A program made the position numbers and the translations under genes. Below the pieces are notes generated by a model. It made no database searches and was not told the origin of the DNA. It saw only the letters and a list, made by a program, of their open reading frames with translations. A stretch of DNA of 64,000 nt from Achromobacter marplatensis (lineage in GTDB: Bacteria > Pseudomonadota > Gammaproteobacteria > Burkholderiales > Burkholderiaceae_B): the NCBI RefSeq assembly GCF_002209535.1, contig NZ_NJIG01000001.1, forward strand, positions 434,001 to 498,000, written 5' to 3'. Numbering within the stretch: the stretch's first letter is position 1; every line of letters begins with the position of its first letter. This document shows, piece after piece, positions 25,911-34,238 of the stretch.

Positions 25911-26954
25911 ATGCACATCGCCATCTTTGACTCGTTGCTCGAAGAGCACTTGGCACGAAGTCTTGCCGACGCCTTGCGCCATCAAGGGCACGAGATTATC
26001 TCGACGGGCTTGCTGGGCAAGACGGTTTTGCCGCTGCAGTCGTGGCAATCGCGAGTGAAGATTGAGCAAAAATTCGAAGCAATTATTGCGGCGAAACCAG
26101 ATGTGCTCGTGAATTTCAGGCCCGGGTCGCTATCGCCAGCGATGCTGATTCGGCTGAGACAGGTTGGAATTCGTTCGGTTGTGTGGCTGGCGGATGATCC
26201 CGTGCTTTACACGTCGCTTTATCGGCACGTGGTCGATTTTTATGATCTCGTGTTGCATGCGGGGGGAGCCGATATCCTGGAATTCTATAAAAAAATGGGC
26301 CATAGGCCCGGCGTGAATTTCCCGTTTTGGTGCGAAACTGGCAATGAGAGCGTTTATGACGTCGGACGAGCGTCGTCCGATTTCGTTTTTCTCGGAAATG
26401 CGGTAGGGCCCGTGAAAACAAAGCGCAACGACATCCTTGCGCGCTTCGGGACAAGGATTTCCTGTTACGGGAAGACTGATAGGCCTGAACTCGGGATCTT
26501 TAAGGGCTATTTGAGTGATTCGCGATCGATTACTAAGGCGCTGCTCTCTGGGCGCTTGGCTGTAAATATCCCACAGTATTTTGGCGACTACGTGGGATCT
26601 GAGAACTACTTCCACGGGATGGAACAATTTGGCAGTTTCTATCTACCCAGCAGAGTAGTTCAATATGCCGCACTTGGGGTGCCTCACGTATCCCTTGGAG
26701 TTAGGGAGGTAAACAAACATCTACCAGAATTTAGAATTATCGATACGTCAGACTTGGAAGATATTGAAGCCAAGTTGGGTGTGATAGACCCAACTCAGCT
26801 TCAGGACTTCTCTGCAAAGCTTCTGGCTTGCCATAGGGCGCATTTCTCGCCAAACGCTCGCGCCGATTTTCTAACTTATCTACTCACTACAGCAAACGTG
26901 ACTGCAAGCTCGGATTTGAAGCAATCTGAGTTTTTATACAGGAATTACAAATGA
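25911..26954 (+). CDS. CgeB-like glycosyltransferase
   Basis: The protein has 347 residues and a GT-B-like architecture: a Rossmann start (HIAIFDSLLEEHLARSLADAL), a mid-segment VWLADDPVLYTSLY typical of CgeB/DUF3880 proteins, FVFLGNAVGPVKTKRNDIL at the domain junction, and a donor-site segment LPSRVVQYAALGVPHVSLG. It likely adds one sugar of the capsule repeat in the cytoplasm. The start is 2 bases after the preceding stop, and its stop overlaps the next gene by four bases. The donor sugar is not predictable. Confidence 0.72.
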   Translation: MHIAIFDSLLEEHLARSLADALRHQGHEIISTGLLGKTVLPLQSWQSRVKIEQKFEAIIAAKPDVLVNFRPGSLSPAMLIRLRQVGIRSVVWLADDPVLYTSLYRHVVDFYDLVLHAGGADILEFYKKMGHRPGVNFPFWCETGNESVYDVGRASSDFVFLGNAVGPVKTKRNDILARFGTRISCYGKTDRPELGIFKGYLSDSRSITKALLSGRLAVNIPQYFGDYVGSENYFHGMEQFGSFYLPSRVVQYAALGVPHVSLGVREVNKHLPEFRIIDTSDLEDIEAKLGVIDPTQLQDFSAKLLACHRAHFSPNARADFLTYLLTTANVTASSDLKQSEFLYRNYK

Positions 26955-27334
26955 CGACTGATACTACTCAAGCGCCTACCATTTTGGAACTTGAAGAGCG
27001 CATCAAGCTCTTGGAACAACGGGTCAAACGCATTGCTAATGAACGAAATGAAGCCCGCGCGAAGCTGGCAAGAGTGTGCCGCGTCGCTGAGCCCTTCGCT
27101 GACCACACCGCGACCAGTCTGAAGGCGCTCGCCGAAACCGAGTCTGCACAGGCCATTCGCGCATGGTCCAAAGCCTTGGCCGTTGCGATCGAGGATCAGG
27201 ATGCACACAAGGTCGTTTATCGCGCCCTGCGCGCTGCTGAGGCGCTGGCCACCAACATCCTGGAAGAGAATCCGCGTGACATCCGTGCGAATCGCGTGAG
27301 CAAGATCCTTGATGAAGTGTTCGTGTTGGACTAA
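26951..27334 (+). CDS. Unknown small helical protein of the capsule operon
   Basis: The protein has 127 residues and no recognised domain. Residues about 10-45 form a clear heptad pattern (LEERIKLLEQRVKRIANER) that predicts a coiled coil; the rest is helical, with a repeated Ala-rich segment (VYRALRAAEALATNIL). No signal peptide or membrane segment is visible. It is locked into the operon: its start overlaps the upstream glycosyltransferase stop and it lies 8 bases before the next. It might tether or order glycosyltransferases, but this is a guess from context only. Confidence 0.7.
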   Translation: MTTDTTQAPTILELEERIKLLEQRVKRIANERNEARAKLARVCRVAEPFADHTATSLKALAETESAQAIRAWSKALAVAIEDQDAHKVVYRALRAAEALATNILEENPRDIRANRVSKILDEVFVLD

Positions 27335-27342
27335 GTACTGAA

Positions 27343-29427
27343 ATGACGCAGCAGCTTATGGCGACTGACGGCATTGCTGGGTTGAAGACGCACAATACGT
27401 CCACCGGCTTGCCATCCGACTTGATGCCTTCCTTTGAACGGGCAACTCCCGCACAGTCTTGCGATGGGGGGGAGCAGCCTCCGTTGCCGATCTCTGGACA
27501 AGCGATTCAGGATCGGCGGGCGTCTGAAGATGATGCTTCCTATCGTCGTAAGCTGGCTGCGCTTTCCGAACGCATCTATGAGCTGGAATCCGCGTTGGTC
27601 CGCAAAGAAGGGACAATTTCGTTCCAGCTTGGCAAGACACTGCTGGACGGACTGCGAAACTTGAATTCAGCGGTAAGGCTGCCGCTGGCGTTGTGGCGCA
27701 TTCACAAGTATGCCGAAGAGCGGAAGAGACTCTCCAAACAGTCAAAAGGTTTGTTAGGACCGGAAAAGCAGTTCGAACTGGCAGTGCAGTTCGTCGTAAT
27801 CAACGAAGAGCCACACCAGCTACGTTCGCTAGGCCTAGAAGGTCTGTCACCCGAGGTGGTCGTTGAGATCTGCTTTCGCGTCGCCCGATGCTATTTCGCG
27901 GGTTTTCCCGAAGCCGCGACAGCATTGATTGATTTTGCAATGGGTGTTGGTAAGCCAGACGTAAACTCTGGATTCTGGACGGCTTCGACCCTGGATGCTG
28001 CCGGCAATGTAAAGACGGCTTGCCGGATTATTAATGCTATTGGCGCCGACCTCCATCAATTGAACGACGTGCAACGCTTGCGTGCGCGCAGAATCTTGGC
28101 GTTGGAGCACACGCAGCAACTGATTGCCTCGTTGCCGCCGCCGACGTACGACGTTCTGCAGAATGTGCCGCTCGGCGAGCGGCGATGGAGGGTCGGCTAC
28201 TTTCTGCATTGCTCTTATCCTTTCCACGTGAACGGCTACAGCCGCCGGTCAGAGGCGGTATGCCGCTCCTTGATCGCGCGGGGGGCGGAAGTGCTTTGCT
28301 ACACGAGGCTGGGATATCCGGAAGATCGCGATGATGCCATCAAAGACGGCACCCCCCCAATGCCGCATGAGTTCAGCGCTTATCGGCGTCTGCCATTGCG
28401 GGACGGCCGCAATTTGAGTGCGGCGGATTACATCCTTCGCTCGCGCGACGAAATTCTCAGGACCATTAGGCAAGAAAATCTGAACCTGGTCCAGGCTCCT
28501 TCGAACTACGTCAATGCCTTACCAGCGCTACTAGCGGCGAGATCCGCCCAGGTTCCCTTTGTATACGAGGTTCGAGGCCTATGGGAGTTGACGGCTGTTT
28601 CGCGCATTCCGAACTTCGAGAATACGGAGAAGTTCGAGTGCATGAAGGGCTTGGAGTTGTCCATTGCGCAATCCGCGGACTTGGTATTAGCAATCTCAGC
28701 CACGTTACGGGACGAATTGGTTTCCCGAGGTTGTGACAGTGCAAAGATTCGAGTCGTGGAAAATGGCGTATTTCTTCAAGATTTTCCTGCTCGGAACCCG
28801 GAACCCATTGACCGCGAGAAGCTTGGCATATCCGCTGACACATTCGTGGTCGGGTTTCTTGGTTCGGTCGTAGGCTATGAGGGCTTGAGCCTTCTAGTCG
28901 GAGCAATACAGAAGCTATTGAGCCGCGGCCAGAATGTAGCTCTGATCGTCGTTGGCGACGGCAATGCGCGTGCCGCGGTACAAGAAGCTATCGCTCAGTT
29001 TCCACCAGACGTTGCAAGCGCCTTCAAATTGGTGGGTCGGGTGTCACCGGATGAAGTGCATAGATATTATTCGCTGTTTGATCTGGCGGCGTATCCTCGC
29101 TTGCCGGAGATGGTGTGCCGCATCGTGCCAGCGCTAAAGCCATTGGAGGCCATGAGCATGGGGATTCCCGTGTTGATCTCTGATGTGCCCGCGTTGAAAG
29201 AGCTGTGCGGCGACAGCGTCTATTCGTTCATTGCGGGGGACCTCGAAGATTTAGCGAACACAATAGACGAGGTGTCGAAAAACAAGGAAAAAGCCGAGCA
29301 ACGTGCGCGGGAGGGCCGCGATTTTGTGGCGTTGAAGCGTGATTGGCCTGTCATTGCTGGGCAGATGATGGAAGCTTGGGGCACATTGCAAGAGCGGCGC
29401 GCCCCGGGTTCCGGCGTCTATCGGTGA
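27343..29427 (+). CDS. GT4-type glycosyltransferase with N-terminal coiled-coil extension
   Basis: The protein has 694 residues. The C-terminal about 410 residues are a GT-B, GT4-like transferase: RVGYFLHCSYPFHVNGYSRRS as the N-lobe start, VYEVRGLWEL, ISATLRDELVSRG, VVENGVFLQDF, LIVVGDGNAR, and the donor-site KPLEAMSMGIPVLISDVPAL. The N-terminal part has a low-complexity stretch (1-65), a coiled coil (about 68-90) and a basic amphipathic region that could bind the membrane, then a helical domain (about 125-280). It probably builds the capsule backbone or a branch. Its end overlaps the convergent gene at 29418 by ten bases. Confidence 0.82.
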   Translation: MTQQLMATDGIAGLKTHNTSTGLPSDLMPSFERATPAQSCDGGEQPPLPISGQAIQDRRASEDDASYRRKLAALSERIYELESALVRKEGTISFQLGKTLLDGLRNLNSAVRLPLALWRIHKYAEERKRLSKQSKGLLGPEKQFELAVQFVVINEEPHQLRSLGLEGLSPEVVVEICFRVARCYFAGFPEAATALIDFAMGVGKPDVNSGFWTASTLDAAGNVKTACRIINAIGADLHQLNDVQRLRARRILALEHTQQLIASLPPPTYDVLQNVPLGERRWRVGYFLHCSYPFHVNGYSRRSEAVCRSLIARGAEVLCYTRLGYPEDRDDAIKDGTPPMPHEFSAYRRLPLRDGRNLSAADYILRSRDEILRTIRQENLNLVQAPSNYVNALPALLAARSAQVPFVYEVRGLWELTAVSRIPNFENTEKFECMKGLELSIAQSADLVLAISATLRDELVSRGCDSAKIRVVENGVFLQDFPARNPEPIDREKLGISADTFVVGFLGSVVGYEGLSLLVGAIQKLLSRGQNVALIVVGDGNARAAVQEAIAQFPPDVASAFKLVGRVSPDEVHRYYSLFDLAAYPRLPEMVCRIVPALKPLEAMSMGIPVLISDVPALKELCGDSVYSFIAGDLEDLANTIDEVSKNKEKAEQRAREGRDFVALKRDWPVIAGQMMEAWGTLQERRAPGSGVYR

Positions 29428-30455
29428 ATGGTCTCGGATATTTGAGCTAGTCGGTGGGCCCAAGTGTGATTTTTGGCGACATATTCTGCGCCAGACATCG
29501 CTCGGTCTATATCCAACTTTGAGGGACCATCAAGCTGAAGCCGGGAAAACAATTCCCTGGCTTGGTCCAGGTTGCTGATGATGTGGCAATAGTCTTTGAA
29601 TAGCGTGAGCACGGAAGCTGCGGGATTGCTTACCGCAATTCCGCCGCAGGCGAGGATCTCGACTAATCGACGCGAAAACATAGTTTTCGAGTCAGTTACT
29701 GTGTTGACGTTCAAGGAAATCGCATTGCGTCGATATAGGTTTGCCGTTTCACTGTAGGAAACGCGTGGCGAGACAGTGACGTTCGTAAAGCCCGGATATC
29801 GATAGGTATCATTTTTTCTGTGAGAATTTCTATCTACGATAAGGACCGGGTATTTTTCGTCGGAAGCGGCTTGAAAGATCATGTCCTGCCACGCGCGTCG
29901 CGCATCGTGAACATGCTTGCCGTAGCTTCCAATGAAAGTGGCGCGATTTTCCGGGCGAATTGAGGGATCCGGGTGATGAATTGACGGCTGAACGGCAAAC
30001 ATCAACGTATCTACAGTTGTGGCGGCAGGCACTATTCGACGGTAATCACCGATGCAATTTTCGTCAACCGTGAATATGTGATCGAAGAGCTTGGCGCTAT
30101 CGATGAACCGGTGGAAGTGGGCGCTGTCCTCCTTGTTCCAGAATACCGTGGATATTCCACAGTTTTTCGCAAAATCCACCAACCGCCTGAGGCTTTTATT
30201 GGTTCTTTTCGGATGTTCGGGGTAGTTGGCAATCCTGTACTTCCACTTATTGTTTTGACCCTGCCAAGCTGACTCAACCAGCAGGTAGTCGGCACGTTGA
30301 AAATACGTCCTTAGTCGATAGTTGAGTGGTGATAAGTGTATTAAGTCGATTTCATCTTTCAGCGCATCCGCTGTGAGGTCGTCGCTGACAAGATAGACTC
30401 GGGCGGTAGCAAGAGGCCTGTGTGCCTCGGGTTGCGATTGCGCTGGGTATTCCAT
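29418..30455 (-). CDS. CgeB-like glycosyltransferase encoded against the operon
   Basis: The protein has 345 residues with a CgeB/Glyco_trans_1_2 pattern: an N-terminal part with DYLLVESAWQG and NCGISTVFWNKED, a junction RATFIGSYGKHVHDARRAW, and the donor-site FSRRLVEILACGGIAVSN. It resembles spore-maturation CgeB-type transferases. It is the only minus-strand gene between kpsE and wecB. It converges on the GT4 gene with a 10-base overlap and diverges from wecC. Inferred to be a capsule glycosyltransferase; substrates are unknown. Confidence 0.75.
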   Translation of the reverse strand: MEYPAQSQPEAHRPLATARVYLVSDDLTADALKDEIDLIHLSPLNYRLRTYFQRADYLLVESAWQGQNNKWKYRIANYPEHPKRTNKSLRRLVDFAKNCGISTVFWNKEDSAHFHRFIDSAKLFDHIFTVDENCIGDYRRIVPAATTVDTLMFAVQPSIHHPDPSIRPENRATFIGSYGKHVHDARRAWQDMIFQAASDEKYPVLIVDRNSHRKNDTYRYPGFTNVTVSPRVSYSETANLYRRNAISLNVNTVTDSKTMFSRRLVEILACGGIAVSNPAASVLTLFKDYCHIISNLDQARELFSRLQLDGPSKLDIDRAMSGAEYVAKNHTWAHRLAQISETIHR

Positions 30456-30471
30456 TGAATAAGTTTTCTAA

Positions 30472-30483
30472 TAATTTAAATTA
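30472..30483. promoter_or_regulatory. AT palindrome in 41-base divergent promoter gap
   Basis: The perfect 12-base palindrome TAATTTAAATTA sits in the only 41 bases that separate the minus-strand glycosyltransferase start from wecC. Both genes must find their promoters in or near this gap, or wecC must be served from further upstream. Confidence 0.35.
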
Positions 30484-30496
30484 AGCGGATTATAGA

Positions 30497-31723
30497 ATGC
30501 AAGTGGCCGTATACGGTTTAGGATATATTGGGTTGCCGACTGCTGCAGTTTTTGCGGCTGAGGGAAATCGTGTGCACGGTGTCGATATTAATCGGGATCT
30601 TGTTGATGCCATCAATTCGGCTACTCTCTCGCATCCAGAACCCGGGCTCGACGTACTAGTCAACACCAGCGTGAAGTCAGAAAAGCTACTTGCCAGCGTA
30701 ACGCCGGTTGCGGCGGATGTACATCTTGTGTCCGTGCCCACGCCTCTAGATGGGGAGTATAGGACTGACCTGTCTTTTGTGTTCGCTGCGATCGACAGCA
30801 TTTGCTCAGTGCTGGAGGCCGGAAATATTATCATTCTCGAGTCAACGTGCCCGGTGGGAACGACAGAACGTGTATTACAGTATATCCTCGACGCCAGACC
30901 TGACCTATGCTCGGTGGACGGCGAGGCAGCAATTTCGATCGCGTATTGCCCAGAGCGAGTCATCCCCGGAAATATTTTGTCGGAATTGACGCAAAACGTG
31001 AGAATCGTCGGCGGCGTCGATGAAGGTTCCGGGCAGAAGGCCGCAGCGGTGCTACGTAAGGCTTTGGGCGTCGACGTGGTTATTACCAGCAGCCGCGTGG
31101 CAGAATTGGCGAAAGTCACTGAAAATACGTATCGCGATGTCAATATCGCATTTGCCAATGAGTTGGCGATGGTTTGCGATGACGTCGGTGTAAATGCAAA
31201 CGAATTGATTTCGGTTGCCAATCTACATCCGCGAGTGAACATCCTGAAGCCCAGTTGTGGCGTCGGGGGCCATTGCATACCGGTTTCACCCTGGATCCTG
31301 ATGGGTTCCACAAATCATAATACGCAATTGATCCGCGCCGCTCGGGCTGTCGATACCGATCGGCGCAACTTCGTGGCAACTAAGGTGCTGAACCTGGTGA
31401 ATCAGTTGCTGGAGCAAGACACTCAGGCTCGGGTGGCCGTACTGGGCGTTACCTACAAGGCGGACAGCAGCGATTGCAGGAATAGCGCGGCAATGGCACT
31501 CGCAAGTTCAATTGTCCATCGCTGGAACGGTCGTGTAGACATTTACGATCATTTTGCTTCGGCAGATGCCCTGGCGCCGAAAATACTGAGGGAAGTGCCG
31601 ACCGTCGGTACGCTCTTGAAGCGAAACACCAAGCTTGTTGTCATGCTTGTTCCTCATCATGATTACCGGGAGCTGGTTCAGGAGGCAGGTAAATCCGGCG
31701 TGTCGTGCGTTGATTTTTCCTGA
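30497..31723 (+). CDS. wecC: UDP-N-acetyl-D-mannosamine dehydrogenase
   Basis: The 408-residue nucleotide-sugar dehydrogenase oxidises UDP-ManNAc twice to UDP-ManNAcA with NAD. It has the NAD loop VYGLGYIGLPTA at the start, ESTCPVGTTE, YCPERVIPGN, and the catalytic Cys at about residue 260 in CGVGGHCIPVSPW. The motif form is that of the WecC/EpsD/CapL group rather than UDP-glucose dehydrogenase. Its partner epimerase WecB lies 32 bases downstream. UDP-GalNAcA dehydrogenases are close relatives, but pairing with WecB supports ManNAcA. Confidence 0.88.
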   Translation: MQVAVYGLGYIGLPTAAVFAAEGNRVHGVDINRDLVDAINSATLSHPEPGLDVLVNTSVKSEKLLASVTPVAADVHLVSVPTPLDGEYRTDLSFVFAAIDSICSVLEAGNIIILESTCPVGTTERVLQYILDARPDLCSVDGEAAISIAYCPERVIPGNILSELTQNVRIVGGVDEGSGQKAAAVLRKALGVDVVITSSRVAELAKVTENTYRDVNIAFANELAMVCDDVGVNANELISVANLHPRVNILKPSCGVGGHCIPVSPWILMGSTNHNTQLIRAARAVDTDRRNFVATKVLNLVNQLLEQDTQARVAVLGVTYKADSSDCRNSAAMALASSIVHRWNGRVDIYDHFASADALAPKILREVPTVGTLLKRNTKLVVMLVPHHDYRELVQEAGKSGVSCVDFS

Positions 31724-31755
31724 GCCTGGGCTTTAACTTAATTATGGGTATCTGA

Positions 31756-32883
31756 ATGAAAGTCTTAAGTGTATTTGGTACGCGTCCTGAGGCCATTAAG
31801 ATGGCTCCGCTGGTCAGGGCTTTGCAAGTCGCGGATGGCATCGACGCACGAGTTTGCGTGACTGCTCAGCATCGAGAGATGCTCGATGTTGTTCTCGATT
31901 TGTTTGAAATCAAACCGGATTTTGATTTGAACATCATGAAACCCGGTCAGGATTTGACGGATATTACTTGCGGTATCCTCGCTGGGCTCAGATCCGTGCT
32001 CAAAGAATTTCGGCCAGATTATGTTCTCGTTCATGGTGATACCGCAACCACATTCGCTGCCAGTTTGGCCGCATACTACGAGGGCATTGCTGTCGGACAC
32101 GTTGAAGCAGGGTTGCGTACGGGGAATATCTATTCGCCATGGCCGGAAGAGGGCAATCGGAAATTGACGGGGGTGCTTGCGTCGGTGCATTTTGCGCCGA
32201 CGGCTTCGTCGCGAGACAATTTGCGCCGGGAAGGGGTGAGCGAGGAAACAATTCTCGTCACGGGAAATACCGTCATTGATGCGCTACAGTGGGTCAGCAA
32301 GAAAGTCGAGACTGATGTTCAACTGTCCGAGGCGATGGGCTGCCAGTTTGATTTTTTGTCGGCAGACCGGCGTCTGGTACTCATTACCGGCCATCGGCGC
32401 GAGAGCTTTGGCTCGGGATTTGAAAGAATATGCGAAGCAATCGCGGCTTCAGCCGACCAGTATCCTGACGTGGATTTCGTCTATCCCGTGCACCTGAACC
32501 CAAATGTGCGAGCACCTGTCAACCGGCTGCTACAAGGGCGCAACAATGTGCACCTCATCGAACCACAGGACTATTTGCCGTTCGTTTATTTGATGTCCCG
32601 TTCGTACCTGATCCTGACTGATTCGGGGGGCATCCAGGAGGAGGCCCCATCCTTGGGAAAACCGGTCCTGGTGATGCGAGACACGACGGAACGTCCCGAG
32701 GCAGTCGAGGCGGGCACGGTGCGCCTGGTCGGTACGGATGTGGCTCGGATCCGCGAACAGCTGTCGCTACTGCTTGACGATTCCGAGGAATACCGCAGGA
32801 TGAGTTTCGCCCACAATCCCTATGGCGATGGCACCGCGAGCCAACAGATCATTGCAGGGCTGCGTCAGGCCAAGAAAGCATAG
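31756..32883 (+). CDS. wecB: UDP-N-acetylglucosamine 2-epimerase (non-hydrolysing)
   Basis: The 375-residue cytoplasmic enzyme converts UDP-GlcNAc to UDP-ManNAc. Signs are [15 protein letters not shown] at the N-terminus, [42 protein letters not shown], and [23 protein letters not shown]. Together with WecC it supplies UDP-ManNAcA, so a ManNAcA-containing capsule is likely. It is the last plus-strand gene of the block. Confidence 0.95.
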   Translation: MKVLSVFGTRPEAIKMAPLVRALQVADGIDARVCVTAQHREMLDVVLDLFEIKPDFDLNIMKPGQDLTDITCGILAGLRSVLKEFRPDYVLVHGDTATTFAASLAAYYEGIAVGHVEAGLRTGNIYSPWPEEGNRKLTGVLASVHFAPTASSRDNLRREGVSEETILVTGNTVIDALQWVSKKVETDVQLSEAMGCQFDFLSADRRLVLITGHRRESFGSGFERICEAIAASADQYPDVDFVYPVHLNPNVRAPVNRLLQGRNNVHLIEPQDYLPFVYLMSRSYLILTDSGGIQEEAPSLGKPVLVMRDTTERPEAVEAGTVRLVGTDVARIREQLSLLLDDSEEYRRMSFAHNPYGDGTASQQIIAGLRQAKKA

Positions 32884-32900
32884 TTTTTTAGTTTGGGGTA

Positions 32901-32919
32901 CCGGCGCGTTATGCGCCGG
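32901..32919. other. GC-rich hairpin between convergent wecB and kpsS
   Basis: A perfect 7-bp stem (CCGGCGC at 32901-32907 with GCGCCGG at 32913-32919) with a 5-base loop lies in the 63-base convergent gap. The T-run is upstream of the stem on the plus strand, and the minus strand has no T-run after it. Termination is plausible because of place, but the form is not canonical. Confidence 0.4.
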
Positions 32920-32946
32920 CGCCTGCATATCTGCTGTGCCAAGCTA

Positions 32947-34149
32947 CTACGCCTGTAGACGCGGAAGGGCGGCGTCAATGGCCAGATCGATGCCACGGGC
33001 GCAATAGAAGCCACCATTCAATTGGCAGGTGTTGATGACGACATTGCGAAACGCCTTGAACAGTTTCAAGTCCGGGCGTTCATCGGCGGCCCAAAAATTG
33101 TCAAGTTGCCCTTGATAGGTTAGGCCCGCCATGTCGTAAATTGCGTTGCCGAGCGTAATGGTGCGTTTTCCATGAAGAATAGCTGATGCGCCCACAGTAC
33201 TGTTGACAGTAATGACGCCCGCCGTGTGGGTCAATAGCGGCGGGAGATTGCCCGATTCCAGGAAAAACACTCGATCTTGTATCCGCAGTTGCCGGGCCCA
33301 TACTTGTGCCAGCCTCCGATAGTCGACCAAGCCTGGATCCAGAGGATGGATCTTAATGGCCAGCCGAGTGTTATCGGCGGCATTGGCTGCAAACGACTGC
33401 ATGACATGGTGTGTCGCCTGTGCCATGCTGGAAAACTGCGAGTGATGCACGATTTGCGCATCGGTGGCCAATTGCAGCGGTAGGAGGAAGAACGGCTTCG
33501 AATCTTTCGAGGCCAGTAATTCCTTCTCTTTATTTTTGGCATCCTTTGCATAGTATTTAAGGCGGATCCCGCGACGGATATAACCAAAATACTCAGTCAA
33601 AGGACTATATGGGACGTGGCTGCGAACTCCGCGATGCAGCACTGGATTTAACCCTGCCCAGAAGTTATATCCGACATCGTACGCCGCACGTTTCCAGAAT
33701 GCTGTGTTAAACGGCTGGCCATTATCATAATGGGGAACGTGATTTTCTCGGTCTCGATACCAGGCTGGGTCGCGGGGCAAGGTCGAATTGCCGTTGACGC
33801 CGTCACGTTCAAGCGTTATCCAGTGCGGCCGGAAATAGCCTTCTTCGAAAACGTGAATACGAATGCCGGCGGAGCGCGCGAGCGCAATAGCGGGCTGATG
33901 TACTGGTCTGCAATCGCCAAACAGGACAATGTCGCTGATGCTGCGGCTTGCATAAATCGTCTGATAGAAATCCGGCAGACCCACCATCGGGCCGCGATAA
34001 TTCAGATGCTGGCCCTGACGCCAGTAAACGCGGTCCCCAACTGTGAAATTCGCTTTGGTGACGGCATGGCCTTGATGGCGAAGCGCGGTTGCAAGCCTTG
34101 GGAAGAATGGTGAGCATACCCCTTGCAGGAATAGAAAGTGCTGATTCAT
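32947..34149 (-). CDS. kpsS: Capsule linker beta-Kdo transferase KpsS
   Basis: The protein has 400 residues. It shows FLFLQGVCSPFFPRLATAL at the start, the VFEEGYFRPHWITLE motif, KIHPLDPG, and VNSTVGASAILHGKRTITLGN at the donor site. In E. coli, KpsS places the first beta-Kdo on lyso-phosphatidylglycerol at the cytoplasmic face, beginning the poly-Kdo linker that the exporter recognises. It follows kpsC on the same strand with an 88-base gap. Matches Burkholderia WcbO. The acceptor here may be a different lipid (see the PKS genes). Confidence 0.92.
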   Translation of the reverse strand: MNQHFLFLQGVCSPFFPRLATALRHQGHAVTKANFTVGDRVYWRQGQHLNYRGPMVGLPDFYQTIYASRSISDIVLFGDCRPVHQPAIALARSAGIRIHVFEEGYFRPHWITLERDGVNGNSTLPRDPAWYRDRENHVPHYDNGQPFNTAFWKRAAYDVGYNFWAGLNPVLHRGVRSHVPYSPLTEYFGYIRRGIRLKYYAKDAKNKEKELLASKDSKPFFLLPLQLATDAQIVHHSQFSSMAQATHHVMQSFAANAADNTRLAIKIHPLDPGLVDYRRLAQVWARQLRIQDRVFFLESGNLPPLLTHTAGVITVNSTVGASAILHGKRTITLGNAIYDMAGLTYQGQLDNFWAADERPDLKLFKAFRNVVINTCQLNGGFYCARGIDLAIDAALPRLQA

Positions 34150-34238
34150 GCGTTATGAGTTCGCCGCTGATCGCTGATTTGCGCGATCATGGAGCGGTTA
34201 GGCTGTAAGTCCATGGAATGTGCACGTCTTGTTAGTTT

